Assembly (NCBI GenBank): GCA_965199095.1
Contig: CBDAQM010000007.1
Span: 937,504 to 1,001,503, forward strand
Length of the DNA stretch: 64,000 nt
Source: LMUY01 sp965199095
GTDB lineage: Bacteria; Pseudomonadota; Alphaproteobacteria; Acetobacterales; Acetobacteraceae
Direction of reading: 5' to 3'
Part shown: positions 46,327-54,495 of the stretch, one piece after another
Layout of the letters: each line of letters starts with the position of its first letter
Position numbering within the stretch: position 1 is the stretch's first letter
The notes under the pieces: model-generated
Database searches by the model: none
Told to the model about the DNA's origin: nothing
What the model saw: the letters and a program-made list of their open reading frames with translations, nothing else
Made by a program: the position numbers and the translations under genes

Positions 46327-47586
46327 ATGCGCATCGAGGTGATCTGCACCGGGGACGAAGTGCTCACCGGCAAGATTGTCAACACGAACTTCAGCTACAT
46401 GAGCCAGAAGCTGGCGGATTACGGCCTGTCCGTCCGGTGGGAGACGACGGTCGGCGACGACCGTGCCGATTTGCTGGCCGCCTTCCTGCACGCCGCCGGG
46501 CGGGCGGATGCGGTGATCGTGAATGGCGGCCTGGGGCCGACCGTGGACGATTTGTCGCAGGAGGTCGCCGCCCAAGCGGCCGGCGTCGGGCTGGTGCTGA
46601 ACGAGGCGTGGCTCGCCACGATGGAGAGCTTTTTTGCCCGGCGCAGCCGCGTCATGCCCCCCAACAACCGCAAGCAGGCGATGCTGCCCGCCACGGCGGA
46701 GGTGTTGGACAATCCGGTCGGCACGGCCTGCGGGTTCGCCGTCGATATCGGGCTGGCGCGGTTCTTCTTCACGCCGGGCGTGCCGCGTGAGTTGCGCCGC
46801 ATGATGGAGGAGCAGGTGCTGCCGCGCCTGCTGGCCCGCAGCGGCGAACCGAGTGCGATCTACCTGAAGCGGTTCCACTCCTACGGCTTAGGCGAATCCC
46901 ATGTCGATTCGCTGCTTGCCGGCGTGGAGACGCTGGTGCCGGACGGCAGCGTGAAGCTGGGGTTCCGCGCGCACTACCCGCAATTGGAAACGAAGCTGAC
47001 GGTGCGCGGCGCGGACCGGGCGGAGATCGACCGCAAGCTGGCGCCCGTGCAGGCGGAGGTTCGCAGCCGGCTCGGCAATTTCATCCTCGGCGAGGATGAC
47101 CAGACGCTGGAAGGCGTGGTGCTGGAGGCGTTGGCCCGCCGCGGCGGTTCGCTGTCGGTCCTGGAGACCTTCACCGGCGGCCAGGTGGCGGCCCGCATCG
47201 CGCCGCTGCCCGGCGCGGAGGCGGTGTTCCGCCTCGGCTTGGTCGCGCGTGACGTGGCCCAGATCGAAGCCATGCTGGGTGTGGCGTCGGGGTCGGTGTC
47301 CGTGGCGATGGCCGAAGCGGCGGCCCAGGCGCTGCGCCGGCAATCCGGCGCGACGCACGCCTTGGCGGTCTTGATCGATTTGGACGAGGGAGACGACCGG
47401 ATCGATTTCGGCGGCGCCATCTGCCTCGCGATCGCCGACGAGGCTGCGGTGGTGTCCCGCCAGTCCCGCGTTGTTGGTGGCCGCGAGTGGGTGCGGCTGG
47501 GCGCGGTCGAGCTGGCGCTCGACTGTCTCCGCCGGCATCTGCAGGGCTTGCCCGTGACGGAGCGGACGGATTTCGAGAAAGCATGA
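46327..47586 (+). CDS. CinA-family protein (MoaB-like + degenerate amidase domain)
   Basis: A 419-residue protein. Residues 1-170 are the MoaB/MogA-like domain (C-T-G-D-E-V-L-T-G-K-I-V-N-T-N; V-N-G-G-L-G-P-T-V-D-D), which in CinA hydrolyses ADP-ribose-like compounds. From about residue 255 comes the CinA C-terminal nicotinamide-nucleotide amidase-type domain, but its usual E-S-C-T-G-G active loop reads E-T-F-T-G-G, and the following region is shortened. It is placed directly after nadE, suiting pyridine-nucleotide recycling. The amidase part may be inactive. Confidence 0.85.
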   Translation: MRIEVICTGDEVLTGKIVNTNFSYMSQKLADYGLSVRWETTVGDDRADLLAAFLHAAGRADAVIVNGGLGPTVDDLSQEVAAQAAGVGLVLNEAWLATMESFFARRSRVMPPNNRKQAMLPATAEVLDNPVGTACGFAVDIGLARFFFTPGVPRELRRMMEEQVLPRLLARSGEPSAIYLKRFHSYGLGESHVDSLLAGVETLVPDGSVKLGFRAHYPQLETKLTVRGADRAEIDRKLAPVQAEVRSRLGNFILGEDDQTLEGVVLEALARRGGSLSVLETFTGGQVAARIAPLPGAEAVFRLGLVARDVAQIEAMLGVASGSVSVAMAEAAAQALRRQSGATHALAVLIDLDEGDDRIDFGGAICLAIADEAAVVSRQSRVVGGREWVRLGAVELALDCLRRHLQGLPVTERTDFEKA

Positions 47587-47617
47587 CCAGCAAGGCTGGC
47601 GTCCAGAAGACGCCGTG

Positions 47618-48379
47618 CTATGCCGCCATGCTCACTCGATACGGCGGATTTCGCCCCATTTGGATCAAACTGGCTAAATAGAACGCCCGGTAGCGCTCCG
47701 AAACGAGATGAAGAGTCTCCAACTTCAAGAACGCGTTGTGAATGCTGCGCGTCAGACGGGAGGCCGTGTCCCATGGGGAGAAATAATGATTGGCGATCAA
47801 GATCAATCCACCAGGGGCTAGGAGCGCTGAGAGCCGTTCCGTCAGAACAGCGAGCGCGTTTTCGTCTGTCTTGTCCAAGTAATACAGCGTGTCCGTTATG
47901 ACCACCAGATCATACAGGCCGTCCATTTCGGTTGGAAGGGAAGTTACGTCACCCTGCCTGTATTCAACATTGCTGAGCAAGCCGCGTGACGAAGTGGCCA
48001 AGTCTACGGCTGCCTGGGCGACATCAAGCCCAAGGACATGGTCTGAATGCGGGGAGAGCAAGCGGGTGAGCATGCCAAGTCCGCTTCCAAGATCAAGCAC
48101 CCGGGAATACCGCCGGCCAGCAGGCAACAGGGACAACACGGCCTCACACTTGCGCCTTTGGTAGTGGAAGCGCGGATCGTCGGATCCCCATGGGTCCGGT
48201 GAGTGTGTGTAAGCCGTTTCAAAGGCAGCGCGCGCGCCGTTGCCGCGTCGCGCCAGACCTATGGCGGCGTCCGTGCGGCCGCTTCGCAAGAACAGCGAGA
48301 TATCGCGAGGTCGCACGGCAAAGGGCGCGCGGACTGCAATCGAGAGGACGATAAAAAGCTGATTGATAAGCGATGGCAT
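47618..48379 (-). CDS. SAM-dependent methyltransferase (NodS-like)
   Basis: A 253-residue class I methyltransferase with motif I V-L-D-L-G-S-G-L-G-M-L-T and L-G-L-D-V-A following; F-E-T-A-Y-T-H-S-P-D-P-W-G resembles the N-terminal segment of NodS-type proteins. ATG 48379 starts a hydrophobic leader (P-S-L-I-N-Q-L-F-I-V-L-S-I-A-V) that may be a membrane anchor. Base composition is less GC-biased than neighbours, hinting at transfer. NodS N-methylates chitooligosaccharides; the acceptor here is unknown. Confidence 0.8.
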   Translation of the reverse strand: MPSLINQLFIVLSIAVRAPFAVRPRDISLFLRSGRTDAAIGLARRGNGARAAFETAYTHSPDPWGSDDPRFHYQRRKCEAVLSLLPAGRRYSRVLDLGSGLGMLTRLLSPHSDHVLGLDVAQAAVDLATSSRGLLSNVEYRQGDVTSLPTEMDGLYDLVVITDTLYYLDKTDENALAVLTERLSALLAPGGLILIANHYFSPWDTASRLTRSIHNAFLKLETLHLVSERYRAFYLASLIQMGRNPPYRVSMAA

Positions 48380-48560
48380 ATCATTTGATACGCCTGCGGC
48401 GTCTTTTTCGCAACGTTTTCCAGGTGGTGGCGCGCGTCGTCGGAGGGGGCTGGGCCGATATCGCCGGCAAGGCCCGTCGAGCCGGCGGTCCGAGGCAGGG
48501 GCTTCCGCCGACGCGCCGGCCTCTGGCACAGTGGCGCGATTGCTGTGGGAGACTCGGGCC

Positions 48561-49283
48561 TTGAGCCAGAACGACGAACTTGCCCGGGTCAAGCTGCGGA
48601 TCAAGGCGCTGACGGAGCGCACCGTCGCGCGCGGCTGCACCGAAGCCGAGGCGATGATGGCGGCCGAGATGGTGGGCCGCTTGCTCGAACGCTACGCGCT
48701 GAGCATGGAGGAGGTGGACGTCCGGCAGGAGCCGTGTGTCCAGACCGAGGTGCCGGTCGGCGGCAAGCGGCGACGCCCGATCGACGTCTGCGTGCCGGCC
48801 CTGGCGCGCTTCTGCGACTGCAAGGTCTGGCTCGCCCGCACGGAAGGCCAGGCCCACTATGTGTTCTTCGGCTTCGCCACCGACACGGCGCTGGCGGCCT
48901 ACCTGTTCGCCGTCATCGCCCGTGCGATCGAGAACGGGCTGTCGGAGTTTCGCCGCGGCCCGGGCGCCTTGGCCGGAACGGCGCTGCGCCGGGCGTCGGT
49001 GAGCTTCCAGGGCGGCATGGCCGCGCGCGTGGCCGAGCGGCTGGACACCATGCATGCCGCACGGGAGGCGAGCGTGGCGGCGCAACGTCCGACCGGGACG
49101 GCGCTGATCATCGTGCGCCACCAGGTGGTGGACGAGGCGTTCCGGGCGCGCAAGGTGCGGCTGCGGTCGCTACCCGGCTTGATGCTGCGGCGCAACGCCG
49201 CCTTCCGGGCCGGCCAGGAAGCGGGCGAACGGGTGAATTTGCGGCGCCCGGTCGAGGAGGGTGGCCGCGCGCTGCTGCGCTGA
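48561..49283 (+). CDS. DUF2786/DUF7168-type protein
   Basis: About 240 residues. The N-terminus (V-K-L-R-I-K-A-L-T-E-R-T-V, A-R-G-C-T-E-A-E-A-M-M-A-A-E, Y-A-L-S-M-E-E-V-D-V) is the DUF2786 pattern, and the remainder fits the attached DUF7168 domain. The function is unknown. The start is unclear: TTG 48561 (GGGAG upstream) is used, GTG 48531 is possible. The next gene, with an HExxH motif, begins 2 nt after its stop. Confidence 0.75.
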   Translation: MSQNDELARVKLRIKALTERTVARGCTEAEAMMAAEMVGRLLERYALSMEEVDVRQEPCVQTEVPVGGKRRRPIDVCVPALARFCDCKVWLARTEGQAHYVFFGFATDTALAAYLFAVIARAIENGLSEFRRGPGALAGTALRRASVSFQGGMAARVAERLDTMHAAREASVAAQRPTGTALIIVRHQVVDEAFRARKVRLRSLPGLMLRRNAAFRAGQEAGERVNLRRPVEEGGRALLR

Positions 49284-49285
49284 GG

Positions 49286-49720
49286 ATGGCGCGGGACGGG
49301 CAGCGATCCCGCGTCTATGCCTGGGAGGACGGGGTGGTCGCGCCGCGTGATCCCAGCACGGTCGCATTCCCGGCGGCGCAGGGTATGGTCGATGCGATCT
49401 GGGCGGAGACGGGGCTGCGCTACCCGCCCGGGGTGGAGGCGCTGCCGATGCAGGCGCGCCGCCGGGTTGCCGACGCCAACCGCCTGCGCATCCGCCTGCC
49501 TGCAGCCACGCCATCCTGGTGCCTGCTGCACGAACTGGCCCATGCGATGACCACCACGCAGGACGGATTGTCCGATGGGCATGGCCCCGTCTTCATGGGC
49601 CTCTATGTGCGGATGCTGGTGCGCTACCTCCGGCTTGATGAGGCCTGGCTGCTGGACAGTCTGCGCTCTGCCGGAATCCAGGTCCACCCTGACGCCCGGC
49701 CGGTGTTCAGCGACGCTTGA
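49286..49720 (+). CDS. Small HExxH putative metallopeptidase
   Basis: A 144-residue protein with a zincin motif in L-L-H-E-L-A-H-A-M and D-G-H-G-P-V-F downstream that can supply a third ligand. The N-terminus R-S-R-V-Y-A-W-E-D-G-V-V-A-P is like small putative metallohydrolases of the TIGR04338 kind. It is close to and probably co-transcribed with the DUF2786 gene. No export signal. The substrate is unknown. Confidence 0.7.
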   Translation: MARDGQRSRVYAWEDGVVAPRDPSTVAFPAAQGMVDAIWAETGLRYPPGVEALPMQARRRVADANRLRIRLPAATPSWCLLHELAHAMTTTQDGLSDGHGPVFMGLYVRMLVRYLRLDEAWLLDSLRSAGIQVHPDARPVFSDA

Positions 49721-49760
49721 GGGTCAGCAGGCATCCCGTGACTTGAGACTTGTTGGTGGC

Positions 49761-49796
49761 GTGGTGAAATGCTCCAAGCAGCATTGCACCCTGCTG
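49761..49796 (-). repeat. REP element, dispersed copy
   Basis: On the minus strand: GCAGGGTGCAATGCTGCTTG then GAGCATTTCACCAC. The stem AATGCT/AGCATT and the GGGTGCAAT/CACC flanks match the RAYT-linked REPs with head GCAG instead of GTAG. It lies directly after the stop of the MaoC gene. Confidence 0.7.
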
Positions 49797-49799
49797 CAG

Positions 49800-50225
49800 T
49801 TAGCCAAAATACAGGATGTTGATCGTCGCGGTGACGGCCGGTCGTCCGTCTGCCACGTCGACGATGCTGCCCTCCATCCGGACCATCGTTCCAGACCGCC
49901 GTTGCTCGTGAGCCATGACGACCCACTGCATGAGCATGTCGCGATCGACCCGCACCGGGCGCCGGAACTGGACCTGATAGTCGACGCCCACCTGGCCCTT
50001 GCCATCCGCGTTTTCGTCGCCGAACCCGGCGCTGAGCATACCGGCCAGCAGGCCGCTGGTATAGGCGCCGCTGGCAATCAGCTCGCCGAAGCGGCTGGCG
50101 TCGGCAACGGCGTCGTCATGGTGCAGCGGGTTCAGGTCGCCCACCGCGAGCGCGCCCGCCCGGATGGCGGCGGCGTCCAGCCGCAGCTTGCGTTCGATGC
50201 GGGCGCCGAGCGGGGGAGCGGCCAC
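49800..50225 (-). CDS. MaoC-like hydratase/dehydratase (small)
   Basis: A 141-residue hot-dog-fold protein with D-L-N-P-L-H-H-D-D-A, the hydratase-2 Asp/His active motif, and G-A-Y-T-S-G-L-L-A-G. It hydrates or dehydrates an acyl-CoA. It is encoded 4 nt downstream of a second MaoC protein, so the two may form a heterodimer, as seen for other MaoC pairs. Confidence 0.87.
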   Translation of the reverse strand: MAAPPLGARIERKLRLDAAAIRAGALAVGDLNPLHHDDAVADASRFGELIASGAYTSGLLAGMLSAGFGDENADGKGQVGVDYQVQFRRPVRVDRDMLMQWVVMAHEQRRSGTMVRMEGSIVDVADGRPAVTATINILYFG

Positions 50226-50229
50226 CGGG

Positions 50230-50679
50230 CTAGGCCTTGCCCTGCATCAGCGCCGACCGTCGGCAACTGGCGACGATCTCGCCGCGCTGGTTCAGCGTTT
50301 CATGCCGGAACTCGACGATACCCTGTCCCGGCCGCGACCGGCTGGCGCGCTTGCCGACCACGGTGGTGCGGACCCGGACCGTGTCGCCGTGGAAGACGGG
50401 CTTGGGGAACCGCACCTCATCCATGCCGAGATTGGCGACGGTGGTGCCGTAGGTGGTGTCGTTCACGCTCATCCCGATCATCAGGCCCAGGGTGAACAGG
50501 CTGTTGACGATGACCTGGCCGAACTCGGTCGTCGCTGCGTAGTCCGCATCCAGGTGCAACTTGGCGGGGTTCATCGTCATGGTGGAGAACAGCACGTTGT
50601 CGGCCTCGGTGACGGTGCGGGTCCACGGATGCTCAAACACCTGCCCGTCGCTGAATTCCTCGAAATACAGACCTGGCAT
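50230..50679 (-). CDS. MaoC-family dehydratase (mesaconyl-CoA-hydratase-like)
   Basis: A 149-residue hot-dog protein. F-E-E-F-S-D-G-Q-V-F-E-H, W-T-R-T-V-T-E-A-D-N-V-L-F-S-T-M-T-M-N-P-A-K-L-H-L-D-A-D-Y and F-P-K-P-V-F-H-G-D-T are typical of MaoC dehydratases related to mesaconyl-CoA hydratase. The start at 50679 has GGAGG 8 nt upstream (GTG 50688 rejected). It pairs with the smaller MaoC gene downstream. Confidence 0.88.
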   Translation of the reverse strand: MPGLYFEEFSDGQVFEHPWTRTVTEADNVLFSTMTMNPAKLHLDADYAATTEFGQVIVNSLFTLGLMIGMSVNDTTYGTTVANLGMDEVRFPKPVFHGDTVRVRTTVVGKRASRSRPGQGIVEFRHETLNQRGEIVASCRRSALMQGKA

Positions 50680-50851
50680 GACGGCCACCTCCGCTACCTG
50701 CTTGTTGCGCCATCAATGGCTGTTCGGAGCGCTGGTGTAGAGCCATTCCGGCGTCCGCTCCAGCACGACCGCCAGGCTGGCCGATCGGGGCAAGTCTTCC
50801 GGTGCATCGCGCCGGGCGTGTAAAAGGGGCGCATCTTGGAGGCCCGCAGCC

Positions 50852-51097
50852 ATGACCGCCCCACCCGACCGCCTGTCGACCAACCCCGCCAGCCCGCATT
50901 ACGATGCCGACATCCTGGGCCGCGGGATCGGCATCCGCCTCAACGGCGTGGAGAAGACGACGGTGGAGGAGTATTGCGTCAGCGAGGGCTGGGTGCGCGT
51001 CGCCGTGGGCAAGACGGTCGACCGCAAGGGGAATCCGCTGACGACCAGGTTGAACGGCGTGGTTGAGGCGTATTTCCGGGACGAGCAGGCGGGCTGA
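50852..51097 (+). CDS. DUF3297 family protein
   Basis: An 81-residue soluble protein: P-P-D-R-L-S-T-N-P-A-S-P-H-Y, G-I-G-I-R-L-N-G-V-E-K-T, V-E-E-Y-C-V-S-E-G-W-V-R-V and R-K-G-N-P-L-T are the conserved blocks of DUF3297. Homologues are sometimes mislabelled as glutathione peroxidase. The function is unknown. Confidence 0.88.
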   Translation: MTAPPDRLSTNPASPHYDADILGRGIGIRLNGVEKTTVEEYCVSEGWVRVAVGKTVDRKGNPLTTRLNGVVEAYFRDEQAG

Positions 51098-51267
51098 CGG
51101 CGGTCATTGAGGTATCGGCCTCATGAAGTTCGCGATCGTTCGCCGATGAGGAGGACCATTATCGCCTAGAATCGATTGAGCGTCTTGCCTAACCTTTGTT
51201 TTGAGAGGCAGTTTGTCGGCGTGTCGACGGACTTATTTGCCGACGCCGCCTTAGGACGGTCAAACGC

Positions 51268-52155
51268 TCAGAGTTCCAGCACGCGCGTCGGCCTCATCCT
51301 GCCGAGCGCCAAGTCCCACAGGGCCATGCCATTGCCGTGCAGGCGGCCCGCGCGGTCCACGTAGGGCTCCGGCCGCACTGCCTTGGCCGTGTTGGCCAGG
51401 ACGTTGCGGCCGAGCGATACGATCGCCCGGCGCCAGGAGATGGTGCCCCGTCGCGCCAGGTAGATCGGGTTGCTGATCTGGGAATAGCCGAGCCGCTTGC
51501 CCGAACCGCGCCCGGACTTCACGCCCAAATGCACGCCCCGCGCCGCCTGCAACGCCACGATTCGGCCATGCACGCCAAGGCGCCGCGTGAAATCGACATC
51601 CTCCAGCCAGCCATAAAGCGGCAGGTCCACGTCAAACCGCAGCGCGTGCTGCCGCACAGGAGACAGCCGGATGGCCATGTTGCAGCCATAGCCGTTTTCC
51701 GCCGGGCGAAACCCGTCGGCGTCGCCTTGCTCGCGGGCCAGGATCTCCCGGCCTTGCGCGACCGTCAGGCCAGGTCCGTTGATGCCATCGGCCAGCACCG
51801 CGCCGGTCGTGACGACGATGTCGGGATGGCGGAGGAATGCCTCGGCCGTGCGCGCCAGGTAATCCGGCATCGGCAGGAAATCATCGTCGAAGAAGACCAC
51901 CGCGTCGGACCCGTCCTGCGCCAGGCAATCAAGGATGGCGTTGCGCTGGTTGCACAGCCCGGCCGCCACGCAGAGCAGTTCCAGGCCGTCCGACACGGTG
52001 AGGCCAGCCACATCCGACGCATCGGTATGGCAGACGATGAGGCGGGTGGGTTGCTGGGTTTGCTTGCGCAGTTCCGCGATGACCTCCTTCAGGACGGCGG
52101 CGCGTCCCTTGGTCGCAATGCCCACAGCGATGCGGAACGGGGCGCCGCCGGCCAT
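51268..52155 (-). CDS. Family 2 glycosyltransferase
   Basis: A 295-residue GT-A glycosyltransferase: I-A-V-G-I-A-T-K-G-R at the start and V-V-F-F-D-D-D-F-L-P with the metal-binding DxD, then W-L-E-D-V-D-F-T-R-R, the ED catalytic region. It transfers a sugar to an envelope glycan or glycolipid in the cytosol. ATG 52155 is one nt before the SDR stop region, so the two genes are tightly linked. Together with the heptose and epimerase genes opposite it suggests a surface-polysaccharide role. Confidence 0.87.
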   Translation of the reverse strand: MAGGAPFRIAVGIATKGRAAVLKEVIAELRKQTQQPTRLIVCHTDASDVAGLTVSDGLELLCVAAGLCNQRNAILDCLAQDGSDAVVFFDDDFLPMPDYLARTAEAFLRHPDIVVTTGAVLADGINGPGLTVAQGREILAREQGDADGFRPAENGYGCNMAIRLSPVRQHALRFDVDLPLYGWLEDVDFTRRLGVHGRIVALQAARGVHLGVKSGRGSGKRLGYSQISNPIYLARRGTISWRRAIVSLGRNVLANTAKAVRPEPYVDRAGRLHGNGMALWDLALGRMRPTRVLEL

Positions 52156-52156
52156 G

Positions 52157-52909
52157 CTAGGACCGGCCGCCATCCACCGAGAGCACCTGGCCGGTGATCC
52201 AGTTCGCCTGCTCGCTGGCGAAGAACAGCACGGCGTTGGCGATATCCTCCGCGGCGCCAAGCCGGCGTGTGTGCAGGGCGTCCACCATGCGGCGCTGGGC
52301 CTCCGGGCCATATCCCTCCCATTGCCGCCCGGTCGCCGGGTTGCTGAGGATCAGCCCTGGCGCCACGGAATTCACCGTGATGCCGTACTGCGCCAGGCCG
52401 ACGGAGAGCTGTTTGGTCAACCCGATCAGCGCGTGTTTCGCGGCCGTGTAGGCGTGCAGGCCCGTCAGGCTGGGGCGGAGCCCGGCGCCGGAGGAGATGG
52501 TGACGATCCGCCCCCAGCCAGCCCGCTGCATCACCGGCGCCGCCGCCTGCGACAGCCACAATGCGCCCTTCACGTTGGCGTCGAACACCACCTCCCAGCT
52601 CTCCTCCGTGATGGCGTCCAGCGTCAGGTCCGCCTGGCCGCAGACACCGCCGGCCGCCATGGCCAGCACGTCCAGCCGGCCTTCCTGACCCGCAATCGCA
52701 TCCACCAAGGCCGCCGCGCAGGGCCGGTCCGACAGATCCTGCACGTGCCAGGGGACAGCCATCGCTTCGCCTGCGCGCTGCACTGCCGGGTCGATGTCGG
52801 CCAGGTGGACCCGGGCGCCGGCCGCCAGGAACGCCGCCGCAATGGCCCGCCCGATCCCCTGGGCCGCGCCGGTGACGAGAACGACGCGCGATTCGAACCG
52901 GATTTCCAT
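52157..52909 (-). CDS. Classical SDR oxidoreductase
   Basis: A 250-residue enzyme with T-G-A-A-Q-G-I-G (14-21), L-A-D-I-D (NAD preference), the Ser in T-I-S-S-G-A-G and Y-T-A-A-K, and the C-terminal I-T-G-Q-V-L-S-V-D-G-G. N-A-G is changed to M-A-A-G-G. The substrate is unknown; linked to a glycosyltransferase downstream. Confidence 0.92.
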   Translation of the reverse strand: MEIRFESRVVLVTGAAQGIGRAIAAAFLAAGARVHLADIDPAVQRAGEAMAVPWHVQDLSDRPCAAALVDAIAGQEGRLDVLAMAAGGVCGQADLTLDAITEESWEVVFDANVKGALWLSQAAAPVMQRAGWGRIVTISSGAGLRPSLTGLHAYTAAKHALIGLTKQLSVGLAQYGITVNSVAPGLILSNPATGRQWEGYGPEAQRRMVDALHTRRLGAAEDIANAVLFFASEQANWITGQVLSVDGGRS

Positions 52910-52995
52910 GGCGGCCGTCCCCTCCCCAGACTATCCCGCCCCTGCCTGCCGCATCCGGCGCCCGTTGTCATCCGCAGATGGCGCTCAGCCGGGGA

Positions 52996-53026
52996 TTGAT
53001 CCGGCATCTGCATCAATCTCTATACT
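52996..53026 (+). promoter_or_regulatory. Candidate sigma-70 promoter of hldE
   Basis: TTGATC (52996-53001), 19-nt spacer, TATACT (53021-53026). The -10 box ends only 5 nt before the hldE ATG and no Shine-Dalgarno is present, so the transcript would be leaderless or nearly so. Confidence 0.45.
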
Positions 53027-53031
53027 GCGCC

Positions 53032-54495
53032 ATGGACTTCACCGACGTGACCGTTCTCTGCATCGGCGACCTCATGGTCGACCGGTTCATGTATGGGAAG
53101 ATCGAGCGGATCTCCCCCGAGGCGCCGATCCCCATCATCCACCTCACCCGCACGCAGGAGATGCTGGGAGGCGCCGGCAACGTGGGCCACAACATCGCGA
53201 CCCTGGGCGGACGCGCCCTGCTGGTCGGCCTGGTCGGCAAGGACGCTTTGGCTGACACCATGCTCCGCCTGGCCGACGGCATCGCCGGGATCGTCCCGTG
53301 CTTCGTCGCGACAGACCGGCGGCCCACCATCTGCAAGACCCGGTTCGTCGCCTCCCAACAGCAAGTGGTGCGCGCCGACGAAGAAAGCCTGCTGCCGCTG
53401 CAAGCGGATGAGGAACGTGACCTCCTAGCGGTGATGGAGCAGGCGCTCCCGCAGGCGTCTGCCATCATCCTGTCGGATTACGGCAAAGGCGTGCTCAGCC
53501 CGGCGGTCATCGGGCACGTCATGGCGCATGCCCTGTCACGCGGCGTGCCGGTGTTCGTCGATCCGAAAACGGACGATTTCAGCCGGTATCGCCACGCCAC
53601 CTGCATCACGCCGAACACGCAGGAACTGGCGGCGGCGAGCGGCCTGGCGGTGGATGGCGACGCCGCGGTGGAAGCGGCGGCGCGCAAGGTGATGGCGGAT
53701 GCTGGGGCCGCCTCGATCCTGGCCACCCGGTCGGAGCGGGGCATGATGCTGGTCGAGGCTGGCGGCCCGACCCACTCCGTGCCGGCCCGGGCGCGGGAGG
53801 TGTTCGACGTATCGGGCGCTGGTGACACCGTGATCGCCGCGATGGCGCTGGCCCATGCCTCCGGACTGTCGCTGAGCCGAGCGATGCATATCGCCAATGC
53901 GGCGGCCGGGGTGGTGGTGAGCAAGCTCGGCACCGCCACGGTCACCGTGGACGAGGTCCTGCAGGAGCTGGAGAGCAGTGAGGGCATGCTCGACGGTGAG
54001 CTTCTGGGACTCCGCTCCTTGACGGCGACGCTGGCCTTGGTCGCCCGCTGGAAAGGGCAAGGCTTGCGGGTCGGCTTCACGCTCGGGTGCTTCGACATCA
54101 TCCATCCCGGGCATGTCGCCCATCTGAAGGCGGCCCGGGCGGAGTGCGACCGGCTGATCGTGGGCCTTCATGGCGACGCCAGTGCGCAACGGCTGAAACA
54201 TCGGCCGCGGCTGGCCAATGACCTCCAGTCCCGCGCGCAGGTCACGGCGGCGATCGTCTACGTGGATTGTGTCGTCGGGTTCGATGAGGCAACGCCGACT
54301 GAGATCATCCAGCGCCTTGCGCCAGCCGTGCTGGTGACGGGCGCCGATGACGACCCAGAGGCGGCGCTCTGGGCCGACATCGTCCGCCGCGCCGGCGGCC
54401 GTGTGGTGTTGCCAAGCCTGGCGCCGGGTCCATCCACCCCCGCGATGGTCAACCAGCAGGAGGAGGCGGTCCCGCGCGCGGAGCAGGCCCCATGA
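53032..54495 (+). CDS. hldE: Bifunctional heptose-7-P kinase / heptose-1-P adenylyltransferase
   Basis: A 487-residue HldE. Residues 1-320 are a PfkB kinase (G-D-L-M-V-D-R-F-M-Y-G; S-P-E-A-P-I-P; G-G-A-G-N-V; D-V-S-G-A-G-D-T-V). Residues 345-487 are the nucleotidyltransferase with G-C-F-D-I-I-H-P-G-H (HxGH). It makes ADP-heptose for LPS inner core. The ATG at 53032 aligns with the usual start of the kinase. The stop overlaps the next ATG, coupling it to the AGE epimerase. The C-terminus is somewhat short of the usual Y-S-T-T motif region. Confidence 0.93.
   Translation: MDFTDVTVLCIGDLMVDRFMYGKIERISPEAPIPIIHLTRTQEMLGGAGNVGHNIATLGGRALLVGLVGKDALADTMLRLADGIAGIVPCFVATDRRPTICKTRFVASQQQVVRADEESLLPLQADEERDLLAVMEQALPQASAIILSDYGKGVLSPAVIGHVMAHALSRGVPVFVDPKTDDFSRYRHATCITPNTQELAAASGLAVDGDAAVEAAARKVMADAGAASILATRSERGMMLVEAGGPTHSVPARAREVFDVSGAGDTVIAAMALAHASGLSLSRAMHIANAAAGVVVSKLGTATVTVDEVLQELESSEGMLDGELLGLRSLTATLALVARWKGQGLRVGFTLGCFDIIHPGHVAHLKAARAECDRLIVGLHGDASAQRLKHRPRLANDLQSRAQVTAAIVYVDCVVGFDEATPTEIIQRLAPAVLVTGADDDPEAALWADIVRRAGGRVVLPSLAPGPSTPAMVNQQEEAVPRAEQAP

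Noticed and set aside
51098..51267. Possible small RNA or hairpin between DUF3297 and the glycosyltransferase
   Set aside because: GAGG/CCTC inverted pieces are short and scattered; no promoter-terminator pair could be supported.
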